Notes under the pieces: generated by a model
Databases searched by the model: none
What the model was told of the DNA's origin: nothing
Seen by the model: the letters and a program-made list of their open reading frames with translations, nothing else
Made by a program: the position numbers and the translations under genes
Origin: Echeneis naucrates
Lineage: Eukaryota > Chordata > Actinopteri > Carangiformes > Echeneidae
DNA length: 64,000 nucleotides
Assembly (NCBI RefSeq): GCF_900963305.1
Contig: NC_042521.1
Location: 11,877,332 to 11,941,331, forward strand
Direction: 5' to 3'
In this document: positions 1-11,974 of the stretch, in pieces
Numbering within the stretch: the stretch's first letter is position 1
How the letters are laid out: each line of letters starts with the position of its first letter

Positions 1-245
1 TGTCATCCACAGCTGATAGAATACTGGTACCCTATGACAAAATATTAAGTGTATTTACCACTAGTATTAATATACAGTATAAGATTCATTGGCAGTTTGA
101 ATAAAAGGTAGTGAGGGCCATGTGTACTTCAACATTCAAGATATAATGCTTTGGAAGAAATTACACTGTTTCAGCCTTCCCAGTGTATGGTATGACTATT
201 GTGTACTGTAAGTGCATTGTGAATATGTATGTCTGTATATCTCAC

Positions 246-3200
246 TGTGTCCCTGTATGGAGTGAAAGAGAAATGGAGGTCTTCCCATTCATTCTTCATC
301 TTCTCCATAGACTTTTCCAAAGAGTACTCCTTACTGGCTGATGCTCCAACCTCTTCCAATCTAGCAGAGAGGTAAGAATAATACATAATTTACTATAAAT
401 CAGAATTTTCTAATCACCGTCCATGTTTGATTTTTACATGTATTTTACATGCTATAATTAATTACTTCTCAGAGAACTTGGACAGTCCAAGGTCCAACAT
501 GTTAAGCAGTGAGCAGTTCACATTTGGTCTGACTTCAAAGCCCACTATGCTGCTCATCTGCAGGCAGACAAAAGTGGCATTAATTATTCACATCAGCTTC
601 ATTGATCACAGGAGATTCAAGCCTTCACCCTTACAAAGTGAATCTGACACTGGATTTCTATCAATGCCAGATGAGCTAATGAAGCAAAATAATATTGATT
701 CAGCTGACCTTCTCCCAGTGGCGGTCTTTGATGCCAGGATTACAGATAGTTGACAGGATGGGTAGGTGCTGCTTAAACTGGTCTATCTTACTTTTGAAGC
801 TTCTTGCCACACGACAAGGGCCAGGAAGACTAGACAAAGACTTTGTCAATTTATACATGGTCCTCCACATGATATCCAGTTCATCAGAAATTTTCTCAGC
901 ATCCAGCTGTAGGAAAGGACCTAGGGATTTAATGATTAAGGCGGTATTAAGTACATAGAATTGTTTAAGTGAAAATAAGTGTGCATTCTTTGAGTACTTA
1001 CTCTGTGTCCATGTGCTTTAAAATGCAGACACACTCTGGCTATGATAAAATCTAAAATTGTGTTACCTACCATTCATCCACACTTCTGACTTGCTCTGAA
1101 AGTTCAGTGCTGTGTTCCAGAGCTGTTCATATGGCTGTTTGTCAGCTATCAGGATTTGTAGAATTGGGAACTGGCTCTGGTCCTTCTCCAGCAAAGTCTG
1201 CTCTTTGTTAATATTCTGTAGAAAAGACAGTACTGTTAGCATTTTCCAACTCCCATCTGTAATAAGGGTTCTGGGATAAAGAAACATGTATTTGTGTTTT
1301 GTCTGGATATATATATATATATAGTTACTGTGCTTAAAAAAAACAAACAAACAACAAAAACAACTGTTTGTGGTATCTAAAATGTGTCACAGCATTACAC
1401 TGCAAGATTGCAGTGTCTCTCACCTCTAGTTCGGTGACAGCTGCATCAAGATTGGCAGTGATTTCAGAGAGACTTCCCACATTATTCTTCATCTCCTCCA
1501 AATTCATCATATCTTTCTTCTTAAAAGCCTGTATCAGCTTCTCTACATCTTGCAGCCTCTGGTCAAAATCAAATATCCTGAGATAGTGAAATGAAGATAT
1601 GGCAGTCATCATTTCTATGAACAGATGCTAATTTTAGCTCAGTGTGTCTGGGAACACTGAGTTTAATTATTTCTTCCATACTGAGTGGTCATTTGGTGCT
1701 CACTAAAATGGGCGGTAAAAAATAGGAGATAATGAATATGATATTGGTGCACAAAATTCTTATGCTAGAAACTGTCAAGGCCGGGCTGAAGATGAAGAGG
1801 TACAGACACCATGTCCAGCTATTGCAGTTGTCTTTATGTGGAAGTGATTACTCTCTAACCTCTTCTGGAGAGAGTCTTCAGCCTGTTCTCTCAACCTGGT
1901 CAGACGGCACTTGCTGTCCTCAAGCTCAGTCAGGATCTGATTGGGCCACTGGAAAACGCGGGAATTCAGCCTCAAGTCATTAGCTGGAGAAGGAGTGGCC
2001 AAAGAAAAGAGAGAGTTATTGTTAATTCCCTCCAATACAGGTAAATATTATCACATGGATAGGGTTTCAGTGTAGCTTATATGTAAGAAATACAGTGTTC
2101 TATAAGCAACAACCTGCTTTTCAAAGTCTGTGTGACCACCAGAATCTAATTTCATGGCATTATTGCCCCAATATACTAATATTAGGAACACACATTATGG
2201 AAGTCTCTGAGAACCTTCCTACAGGAGGACTTAGGGCTTATAGGAGGCCAACTGACAACCTCATCAACCTCTCAAAAGAAGGCCTGCCAAAAACCATCAT
2301 AAAGGTATAACGACATTCATTTGTGGCAACCCAGACCTAGTGATGGTCATAGACTGAGCTAATTTACAAACTCAACAACTTGTCACAAGAAGTTCTGCTA
2401 AAACCAGGGAGTGAACCAGGGATCTTCTTCAGTCTAACACTCCAGCTGAGCTATTTCAGCAGGAGATGTGGTCTATTGTAGGCAGTGCTAATTCTGGTGC
2501 AAGAAGGCAGCGGCCCCGAGGAGATGAGAGTGATGTAGTAAACAATCCTTGGAATGTTTTCATAAAAGTTCAACAAAATATAAACGGCTGATGTACTTCA
2601 CAGTTCTGACAACTTGTCTCAAAGATGAAGCGTGAACAGCTGCTGAAACCCAGGATTGAACCAGGGAGCTTGAGCTCTTCAGTCTAACACACTCCCAACT
2701 GAGTTATTTCAGCTTTGAATGCCAGGGTTGAATAGATTGTCGAAGGAAATCCTATGATTTTGCATTAAGAAGGTCTAAATAATAATTTTATGAGGACATT
2801 TTGACCTTGACCTTTCACCTTTACTAATTCTAATCAGTTCATCCTTCTTTTCAAGTACATGTTTGCATCAAACTGCCAAAAAAATTTCCTCATCACATTA
2901 CAGACTTGTCATATTCAGGAAAAAGTGACAAATGTATACATAGACAGACAATGGAACAATTTGGTAACCTTATATTAAATTTGTTTATAATGTAATTGCA
3001 AACACTATATCAGAGGTTTTACATACGTGTCAGAGTAGCGTAGTCTAGGAGGAAGCTGAGGCGATATGTGGCTTCATCAATTTCATCTATCAATTTGTGA
3101 GTAGTGACCTCACAGGTCTTCTTAATGTACTGGTGGAGAGACACCAACTCCTCTGGGGTTTCTGGAGTGCTTCTGACAGTCTCTGTAATCTCCTCATACA

Positions 3201-6200
3201 TTTGACAGATCCTGGGAAAAAACTGCAGCTAGTAGTTGACAAGGTAAATGAAAACATGACAGTGCATACAGTATTCTAAACCACAGAAATTTTTCTCACC
3301 CTTTGTTAAGTTCTCGGTTCTCTTCCACTTCAAACATGATGATCTTGTCTTTCAATTTTTGAGCACGATCACACAAGTCTTCGTTCAGCTTGCCAGCATA
3401 CAAACAAAACATGGATAGAGGAACCATAATGGGCAGTGAAGCAATCTCCTTCTGCACTTGATTAATACTCTCAATTTTCTGTAGTTTGAGTAAAGGGGAG
3501 ATAGTTTTGGTGAAGCAAATAGACAGTAAGTGCCAGAAAAACATAAAGTATGCAGATTTTAGATGTCCAAGTTTATTACCCTGATAAATCCCTCTAAAGA
3601 GTGCTTCTCTTTGAGGAACACTGATATCTCCTGCTTTGCCGTGTTGTCCAGTAGACTACTGTATTTTTGATATGCGTTCAAATACCTAAAGAATAAGTTC
3701 TTGTTATCATAGCTCCTTTACATGTGCTGTTTCATCAAATTAACTTAAAAATAGAGGACACAGGAATACAGCTGATGTGTCATTACCTTTCAGGCCCAAC
3801 AGTGTTCCTGTTGAAAACCCCCTTAGCTTTGTTGATTAGGTCTGTGACCAAGCATTCATTTGGTCTGACGGTACGTAGGTAGAAATTCTTGATATTGGGA
3901 AAGAGGTTACATTCCACCTGGCCACACAAGCATTGTGTAAAATTTTGTATGCAGCATAAAATGGGCTGAAGTTTGTTGTGCTGAGGGAATACTGTACCCT
4001 TGGTAGCTTGTCTGCGCTCTTGATGATTTCCAAGAAGGCCCTCTGAACAACCTCCCAACACTCTTGAAAGCTCGGACTAAAGTCAATGCCAGCCTCATTC
4101 ACTTGCAGCTTGACTAACAACACCTGAGACTGAACATACTGGACCTCATCAAACACCTCACCAAAGTCATTGCCCTCCTAAAAAGGGCACAGAACACAAG
4201 GCAGGGCAAATAGAGGATCACAACTGACTCAGAAATCATGTCCTGAATTCTGAATGCAACAGTACATTTGGGTAATTTCAGTCACAGTTTTAACTAACCT
4301 TATGTAGTGTGAAGAAATGTAGGAAGTCCTGTAATGACTCTGTGACCAGGTTTCGAAGCTGCAATGACATGAGAGCAGCCACACAATTGAAGAACTCTTG
4401 GACTCCAACAGGAGCAACCTGCTCACACTTGGGTATGAGGGGCAACCACAGATCATGACAGGTGTCAAAAAGTGTTGCACATTGGGGAAGCCACCTAGAG
4501 GAAGATGATTGCAATACATTCTGTTGTAATTATTTTTTGTTTAACACATAAACATGAGATAACCTTAAGTTCATATTAACACAAATCCCTATACACAAAG
4601 AGAGCATAACATTAAATTGAAAATCTAATGTAGAAATGTACAATGTAACGTTTCTGCATATTAATTATTTCAAGGGTTTTTTGTTAAGTATGTATGCAAT
4701 CTGCTGCTCACTGTGTTAAGTACACAGTTGCAAAAGAGCTTCACTGATTGTAACTCAAAGCAGAAAATAAGCAGAGAACTGGTTTAAAACCAATCTTCTG
4801 CTTTCAAATATTATTGCTTATTTATCATAAATACTAAAATTTGTGCATCCAAATCAAATGTATGCCCGGACTGGATTTATTTTATGTCACATAACATTGG
4901 GGGTCATAATTCTGTTTTATAATCCTTGTTGCAAATAATAAAAGACAGCAGAGAACCTGAAACATTCCCTGACATTTAACCAGCCCTTTGAACAATCACA
5001 ATGTACCCTGAACTGAATTTGGCTGTACATCTGAATAGCAGACTGATGGTATCCAAGCAGTGACCAATTACATACATAATGATAAACAAACAGAGGTCAA
5101 TTTCTACATATTACTGTGTCTCCTATTTCACTTTATGCAGCCTGACCTGACTGGGTTGGTACACGGTCAAACAGGCTATACAACAGCCATGCAACAAAGG
5201 ACGCAATGCAATTCTCAAGTGAGGCACTATGTAAAGCAATCTCCTGAAAGTCACCCTGACATGGGTCTGACAAAGTGGATGAAGCAGAAACATGAGCCTG
5301 CACCTACAACAGGATTAGCTATGTTGGTTGTGTACATACTGCAGACCTATACAATGAGAACACACTACAATAATTAAGCCTGAAATCAGCTCTCACTTAC
5401 AGAGACTAGCAAAGTGGCAATACTGACTTTTGGATTAGTTCCTCTCTGGTGGTTTGGCACTGTCTCTTGACAAAATCTTCAAATTCAGATGGCAGGAGAG
5501 GGAGGTTGGTGGAAAAGAGGTCCTTGAGTTTGACAAATCTCAAGGATGAGAATCTGAAAAAAAAAAGAAAAAGAAAAAGAAAAAAGAAATAAAAAATTAT
5601 TATTCAAGCAGTTTTTCTTAAATTCACATCCCAAGAACATAGTAACTGCTGTTTATTGATTCAGGTAAAATACAATAAAATCAAAAATTTTTTGAATGGC
5701 TCATACATTACATGTCTTTATTACCTGTTAAGCCATACATCTTGCAAGCGGATCATAATATGTCTGAGAGCAAAAAGATGTTGGCTTTGCCATGCACGAG
5801 CTTCCCTGTAACTGGTTTCCCAGGGCACTGGTGCACAAATCACCCTTCTCGGGAAGGGCATGGGGATGCTGATTATGGACAGTCTCTGGCGCTCAGAAGG
5901 GTCTTTCAAAATGTAGTTCACTAACAAGAAATAAAATGGAGGATTAAAATCAGATGCAGCAAATTGACAGAATGTATACAAAATTAATGTTTAATGTCAA
6001 ACTCGCATATGCTGCAGTATCTAAATAGAGGAATGGTGTTTTTAATTGGAGTTTTAATTGGAGAATTCCAAAGACTTGTTCTATACCGATGCTCTTCTTG
6101 AGGTTGAAGTAATAGTCTCTTTTGACCTCCTCTTCCATGTTAGCCTTCAGAATCTGGATGCTTTTGCTATTATCCTCAGTGGCAGGTGGCAACAAGTGCA

Positions 6201-7513
6201 GGATGTTCATCATCTGCTGGCGTGGCTGTGGGGCCAGCACAGAGCTGGGTATACCAGTGGTTATGTAGTAAATGTACCTCTGTGTGGGTTATATCAAAAT
6301 CATGCATGTGTCAGAAAAAGGAGACAGACAAACTTGTAATCAGCAAGTGACAACTTCATATCTGAATTCACCGATACTCACTTTCAGGTCTCTCTCATTA
6401 GGTTCTCCCTGAATTGCCCTCATCTTTTCCTCTTGCTTGTGCATGATATATAGCTGCTCTTCAGGACTCATTGGTTGGCTGTCGGGAGTGCAAAGGTTTC
6501 TCGATCTAGGCTTTGGTCGAGGTGAAAGTGAAGCAGGAGAGGATGCACCCCTGTGAAATCATCAACAAATCCATAAAAAAAAAGGCCATCATAAGGGATA
6601 AGATATTGCTGCAATTAGCTGCTTTAAGGGATTAACTACCTTCTCCTTGGGGTAATTGCTTGTTTTCTTCCAGGTGGGATGGAGGCTTAAAGCTTCATTA
6701 AGATCAAAAATCCCTTCTGAAAGGTTCACATTCTAAATTAGCATCAGATAGCAAAGTAAATTAAATTGCAATCTCAGACAGGTCTCCCATAGACCATGGT
6801 TTGATATGAAGGACTGTCAAAGGATACAAGCCCTCACTGATTCTGCAAAGAATCGATGGCAGGTGTATCGTTTCTGTTGGAGTTTCTTGATTTTCAGGTC
6901 CTGAGCATGGGGTCGATAGTTGTTTGCAATGGACTCACTAGGAGTACGGTGGTGACGCAGCTCTTTAAAAGGAATTGCCAAAGTCCATGAATTGCTCTGA
7001 AGGATGGGTGGATAATGGCTGTGCTTCAGGACCATCTGAGGTAACAGACTGAATGTTAAGATAGCAGAATAAGGGTACATAATTTATTGAATATATGAAA
7101 AAAACATTCATATGTCACAGTAATTGATATTCTTACTTGATAGAGTTCCGAGGGTTCTGTGTTACAAGTCATAGGTAAAGGTGGTGGAACAGGATACCCT
7201 CTGCTCTGACTCATATTGTACATTGAGTCATCCTCCATCTGCAGTTCAGATTGAGGGCGTCACAAAAAGCTACACAACACTGAATGAATTACCATATTAA
7301 CATGCATGTACATTTCTTCATTGCAGCATTTGTTTAGTGTCATCTTTAAGTGATAAAAACATGCTTTAATTTCTCCTTTTTTCTAAGGATGCTACACAGT
7401 CCAGCTCTACCCATGTGTCACCAATGTTTAGTAAAACTGCCATTTCAATGTTTAACTTACACACTTGACAGATGCAAACATTAAGCTAATGATACCTGTT
7501 TCAACCGTTCCAT
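246..7513 (-). CDS. dnah3: Axonemal dynein heavy chain 3, N-terminal part (gene continues off the left edge)
   Basis: Inner-arm dynein heavy chain of motile cilia and sperm flagella; this part is the tail and the start of the linker, so no AAA+ P-loop is expected. Exons in transcript order: 7496-7513 (coding part), 7137-7238, 6838-7035, 6640-6716 (doubtful), 6382-6550, 6087-6279, 5725-5920, 5428-5553, 4299-4494, 3998-4177, 3787-3917, 3580-3685, 3300-3478, 3027-3211, 1860-1983, 1424-1577, 1071-1215, 709-920, 466-557, 246-360. Apart from the doubtful exon the phases join, giving about 966 codons. DNAH3 is chosen over DNAH7/DNAH12 because the N-terminus fits human DNAH3: MSQSRGYPVPPPLP, SWTLAIPFKE, PSESIANNY and AQDLK each have close counterparts. 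Later matches include KSIVNYILKDPSERQRL, NPGIKDRHWEK and ASKEYSLEKSMEKMK. The start is the first in-frame ATG (7511-7513); the spliced leader has an in-frame TAA upstream. Identity is from memory. Confidence 0.94.
2396..2460 (-). repeat. tRNA-Phe(GAA)-like sequence, copy 1 (pseudogene or SINE head)
   Basis: Minus-strand sequence starts GCTGAAATAGCTCAGCTGG (A box) and ends with GGTTCACTCC (B box) and TTTTAGCA. TTAGACTGAAGA carries the GAA anticodon loop of tRNA-Phe. It is about 65 nt, short in the D loop and anticodon/variable region, and one acceptor pair is lost. It lies in the dnah3 intron between exons 3027-3211 and 1860-1983. It looks like a decayed tRNA-Phe copy or a SINE head rather than a working tRNA. 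Confidence 0.6.
2641..2713 (-). repeat. tRNA-Phe(GAA)-like sequence, copy 2
   Basis: It has the canonical 73-nt tRNA length. The acceptor stem GCTGAAA/TTTCAGC pairs fully and TTAGACTGAAGA gives a GAA anticodon. The A box (TAACTCAGTTGG) and B box (GGTTCAATCC) are recognisable. The anticodon stem is damaged (TTAGA opposite GCTCA) and one D-stem pair mismatches. Beyond the 3' end both copies share a CAACTTGT-type flank, so they may be two copies of one SINE or a local duplication. A functional tRNA is unlikely. Confidence 0.6.
2787..2960. repeat. Common teleost interspersed repeat fragment
   Basis: GACATTTTGACCTTGACCTT followed by TCTAATCAGTTCATCCTT and an AATTTCCTCATCAC-like segment resembles the widespread fish repeat unit that carries TGACCTTTGACC and ATCTAATCAGTTCATCC. 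Recognition is from memory; the copy is diverged and lies in a dnah3 intron next to the tRNA-like copies. Confidence 0.5.
6640..6716 (-). other. dnah3: Problematic dnah3 exon: length fits, frame carries a stop
   Basis: A good acceptor (GAACCTTTCAG) and a donor (GAAGGTAGTT) bound 77 nt. The flanking exons need a length of 2 modulo 3, and 77 satisfies this. Read in that phase, however, it meets TAA about 28 nt in, after KGFLILMKL; the rest reads ASIPPGRKQAITPRRR and joins smoothly into GASSPASLSPRPKPRSR. Another frame is open throughout (GIFDLNEALSLHPTWKKTSN) but fits neither neighbour. Human DNAH3 is poorly conserved here. A misplaced splice site, a missed micro-exon, a sequence error or a real lesion could each explain it. 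Confidence 0.4.
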
Positions 7514-7814
7514 CTTCTTCAGCTTTTCTGTCAGAGGAAGGAAAACACCGAAACAACATGAATGTGTGAATGAATAGGAAAGACATTTAATATCTAATTA
7601 TTCCATAGAAACACCGTGACAGAGAAAGAACTGAAAACACCGACAAAGCGGCTGTGCCATCAGTATCAGTAACCCTCTACCGGTGGGTGTAACGTTAAAC
7701 CGGTATGACTTCACTAACTGCTCAGTGATATTAGCTTAACAGCTTTTCTGAGAAAACGTTGTAACATTCAGCAGCGGATGCTGCTGAGTAAGTTATTACT
7801 AATATGTCACTCAC

Positions 7815-8051
7815 CTATTGTACAAAGAGCAGAATTGTTTTAGGCTGGTGGAAGTTTAATGGTGCCCTGTCAGTGCTGACTGACCGGGGAAAACACATCA
7901 CGTTGCTGTAAACTAAAACACTATTGTCACCGGGGGAGGTTTCCCTGGTAACAACAAATACCTTGTTACCATTAGAGACGCTGCGGTGGGCGGCGCCCTG
8001 TGTGCTGAACTCACTGTGTAAAATATGGCGACAGCTAAATAATAATGTCAC
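7815..8051 (-). other. dnah3: dnah3 non-coding 5' exon (3' border 7815; 5' end not fixed)
   Basis: A clear donor (GGTGAGTG on the minus strand) ends an exon at 7815. The next exon is 7496-7527, behind a CTGACAG acceptor. In the frame that joins to the coding sequence there is a TAA shortly before the junction, so this exon is 5'UTR. An open frame runs through it but stops with TAG exactly at the exon end and is not joined to the dynein frame. The transcription start is not visible; 8051 is only a rough outer limit. Confidence 0.6.
7939..7952. promoter_or_regulatory. RFX-type X-box (GTTTCCCTGGTAAC) at the dnah3 promoter
   Basis: The 14-mer GTTTCCCTGGTAAC is two half-sites, GTTTCC and GGTAAC, as an imperfect palindrome with a 2-nt spacer. 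It fits the RFX X-box consensus GTTNCC-N(0-3)-GGNAAC. RFX factors drive ciliary genes, usually from X-boxes near the transcription start. It lies about 125 bp upstream (gene sense) of the 7815 donor, beside the start region of a ciliary dynein gene. Function is inferred from motif and position only. Confidence 0.65.
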
Positions 8052-9420
8052 TTAGCTGGGGCAGTACTGTACCTGCGGGATGCCCTTATTGTTTACCTGG
8101 GAGCATGATCATCTACTGGAGGAAACTCGCCTCCTGCTGACAGGCTCCAGGTATGAAGTCAATCAGCAGGCCCCAGATAATTGGAAAAAATAAATAAATA
8201 ATAAATAATGTATCATTGTCTTATTTTACCGGTCACATATACAAAAAACAAACAAACAAACAAACAAACAACAACAACAACAACAACAACGTTTCATTCA
8301 AAACATTATCTATTCTGTCGGACTAGGATAGTAATAGTAATTTAACAATTTAATGATTGCTCACCCAGCTTTTTTTACGAAGTGGATTGTGAATTGCAAA
8401 ATTACTAAATTGCTTAACACTGTAGCGTCGGCCAGGTCATGTCGAAAGGATGGACGAAGCGTCAATCAGTCAGTCATTTACTGTAGGAACAGTAATGGTT
8501 ACTGTTGGCCGTGACCATGCCAACACAGCAAAGCTGGTTCGACTGTGCACCAAGCTCTACCTCAAGCTCGCTCACACACACGCCACACACACGCCGCACG
8601 CACGCGCACGCACGCCCTCGCCCCCTACCTACTCAATCAACCACAAACCTGGCGTTATTTCAAAGAACATTTCAATACGCGACATTATAACAGGAACATT
8701 ACTGCAGGTCGCTACAATACATTCAAATGTTGACGCAAAAAATAAACAGTACGAGAAATCGCAATACTTGTATTTTACTACTTATTTATACTTGATACCT
8801 GATCTTATTTGCTTGCTGCTGTGAGAAAGGAATGCTGACGAACAGAAATGTCGTTGTTCGGGAATGTGCGATGACAATGAGGAGTCTATCTCAGCTGACT
8901 CAACAGTAAACATGGAACGTGAAGATAATTCTGGAATGTTTTCTCCAGAGCGGCCATGTTTGGATCTGAGCTACAACGACCGTTAAAAGAACGAACTGAG
9001 ATTTGCTAGAGGAGGATTGCAATGTGGTTTATTTATTATCTCCAAACACAAGAAAAGGAAGTAGGTGGTTACCATGCATTTATATAGATGCACTATATAT
9101 CTATGAACTCTTTTGTGATTATTTATTATTCAACTAAAACAAGTTACTCTTACAAGTTCGCTTTGAATGCTGTCACAGGATTATAAAACAAAACACGAAA
9201 TATCTGTTTTACTATGAAATATCACGAAATATGCTGGCATTGAATTACAAGACAAAGAATCGTTTATTAAGTGTTTTAGTTTTAGCTTTGATGGAAATTT
9301 CCATTCATTAGCGATGACGGACAGTTGCAAGTCCAACGTTGATAGGACCTTTAGCCAGATGAACTGGGCGTGGCTTCGTCTGAGTCCCTGTTGTCGGGCA
9401 GATCGAGGGGTCACGTCTTT
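8052..9420. other. Intergenic head-to-head interval between dnah3 and dazl
   Basis: This stretch holds the promoter sides of two divergent genes. It contains a (CAAA)n/(CAA)n run at 8244-8290 and a short CA-rich stretch near 8570-8620. Open frames around 8450-8824 are driven by the CA-rich tract and resemble nothing I know. No other gene is visible. Confidence 0.6.
8244..8290. repeat. (CAAA)n then (CAA)n compound simple repeat
   Basis: Tandem CAAA units pass directly into CAA units, read from the sequence. Confidence 0.9.
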
Positions 9421-9465
9421 ATTTGAGTGTGTCTGGCTTTTGTATACGTTTTAAATATTTTAGAT

Positions 9466-11939
9466 ATGGTAAGTATTGTCGACAAATTTTTGTTTTTTGG
9501 GTACACATATTTACTGCCATGGCTCTGACCATACAGTCGGTTCGCTTTGTTGAAGGGATTCGCTAGCTTGTTAATGATGTAACTAATTGGTGTGCTAACG
9601 TTGATGTTAGCTTAGTCAATCTGGCCTTGAGGACGGAAAAAGGCGCACTAGCGGCTGGTGGCTAACAGTGACTACAACTTACTACAGCGGTTCACTGACT
9701 TTTGTTGTAAGAACTGCAGCTGGATAAATTCAAGTTGGCTTTTTACTGCCAAATCAATGTTACACGAAGTTAAAATTTAGCTAACAAGCTAAACAAGTTC
9801 AGTTACGCAGAAATCGTGTTACTGATTTAAAAAAAGACAACGACAGTTCTGTTGATATTAGAAACTAAAACATGTCGAGCCACAATGTTAACTTTGTTCA
9901 GTCAGATCATGGCTGAAAACATCGCCAGTACTCCAGTACTGAAGGTCATTAAATGGAAAAAGTCATCAATTAAATCTTAACTTGCTTCAGACATGTTTTC
10001 CCTTTCTCTTCAAAATGTAAATGCTTTATTGTAAGGATATTAACAAGCCCAGGAACATCATTGAGACCTCACCTTCACAGAAGCTGTCCAATGGTTACAT
10101 TCTTCCTGAGGGAAAATTGACTCCCAACGCCCTCTTTGTTGGTGGGATAGACATGAAGGTAAGGGCGAACCTGTGGTGCTTACTGTGCCTGTTTAAAAAG
10201 AGAAATTGTTTGGCCAGCAACGATGACACAATGAACTAAAAAGAGGAGTTATTTTACACAAAAGTAGGCTCAGTTATATACTTTTAAAAGGCATTAGATA
10301 TGGCATTTAAATGTGCATAGCCAATTACCTAGGCCATGGCTGAGCTTTACCATTTAAACACTGGAAGCACTAAAATGGTAGAAAAGCTTAATTATTGAAG
10401 AATTTTATTAACCATGCAAGGAACCATAACTGCCAGTACCACTTTTGCGCTGTGGGGTCTCAATATATGGAGGGAAGGGTGTTGAACCATCTACTTAAAT
10501 GCATTTAATCACTTAATTGCATTTCCTATTCAGGTGAATGAAAATGAAATGCGGGACTTCTTTTCGAGATTCGGTGCAGTCAAAGAAGTAAAGATTATCA
10601 CTTACCGTGGAGGAATCTGCAAAGGGTTTGCTTAGTTGACACAATTACCTTGAATGATGAGAATAAAAAGCTATGTACTTGTGTATTGTACTGCAGTCAT
10701 GCAACCTTAAATTGTTTTGAATCATTACATTTTGTGTCTTCCCCTCCATTTATATTCAAATCAGCTTATCTTTATTTTTTTTGCTGAGCTATTTTTTTCC
10801 TGTTTCACAATGAATATTCTTGAGTTAATGTACATTTGTATTTTATGTTTGGTTTTGTTTTTTTTTCTGCCCCTAGGTATGGCTTTGTGTACTTTAGTGA
10901 AGAAGTCAACATTCATTCAATCATTGAGGTGAGTGTCTTGCTGTCTGTGCAGTGCATGTTTTTTACAGCTGAAAGTAATATTTTCCCTGCATTTTTTTTT
11001 TTTTGCACAGCAACAGATCAGTTTTAAGGGCCGAAAACTCAAGCTTGGCCCTGCTATCATGAAAGAAAGGAATTCCCGTATGTATTAAGATGCATTTCAA
11101 ATCAATTAGGATTTTTTGATGTGGATGGATTCCTAGGGAGAATAAAATATGTTGCTCTGAAATGACATTTTATTTTTCATCTTAATTCAGGATCCATGCC
11201 ATCCCGTCTCGTTGGCCCAGCACCTTGGATGAACCCCACTCAGTACTTTTGCTGTGCTTGCTGCCCACCCATGGGAGCGGGCGTGGCGCAACCATCACCC
11301 ATACTCAATAGCAGTGGCCCCTACAATCAGGTATCTTGCATACCCATAGACAGGCTATTAGTAATATAATTTCAGTTGGTAGGCAGACAAAGATGTCAAC
11401 CAAGTAAATGCAGCTGTGTACACACTTTCCTGTTCCGTTTCAATGTTAACATAAAATGAGCCTTATATCCTCAGAGAGAAAGTTAGCTCATTATCATTGC
11501 CAAAAATAGAGGTGCAAGGTGGAGACAAGCCTTCAATTTACTTTTCACTTTACAAGAAAGGATTCAAAAAATAAAGTTTGCCATTGTATGATAAATGCTA
11601 TTTCTAATAATAGTCAAGATATTGAATTATTCAGACCAGTACTAATTGTCCAAAACATCACCCTTGAAAACCAATCTGCAAGGGCATTAAAAAGAGCAAA
11701 AGATGATTACTTATTACAGGAGGTTTTCAGTCCATTTCATTTTCCATGTGTATTTTAAGATCTTTGCACTCTCAGCTTCAAAAAGCTCCCTGTACTGTGG
11801 TTTAGAGCATTCCCGCTGTCTCCCTTTACAGCCGTATTCCTATTCCAATTTCGGAGGGGTGATGGTACCACAGGTGCCAATGAACTATGGACAGAATGTT
11901 TATGCCTACCAGGTACACACACACACCGAACACACACAC

Positions 11940-11974
<35 letters not shown>

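Noticed and set aside
246-7513. DNAH7 or DNAH12 as the identity of the dynein
   Set aside because: Middle exons fit all three, but the N-terminal exons (MSQSRGYPVPPPLP, SWTLAIPFKE, PSESIANNY) have clear counterparts only in DNAH3.
8450-8824. 124-codon plus-strand frame upstream of dazl
   Set aside because: It runs through a CA-rich tract (THATHTPHARAR) with no homologue recognised and no splice context.
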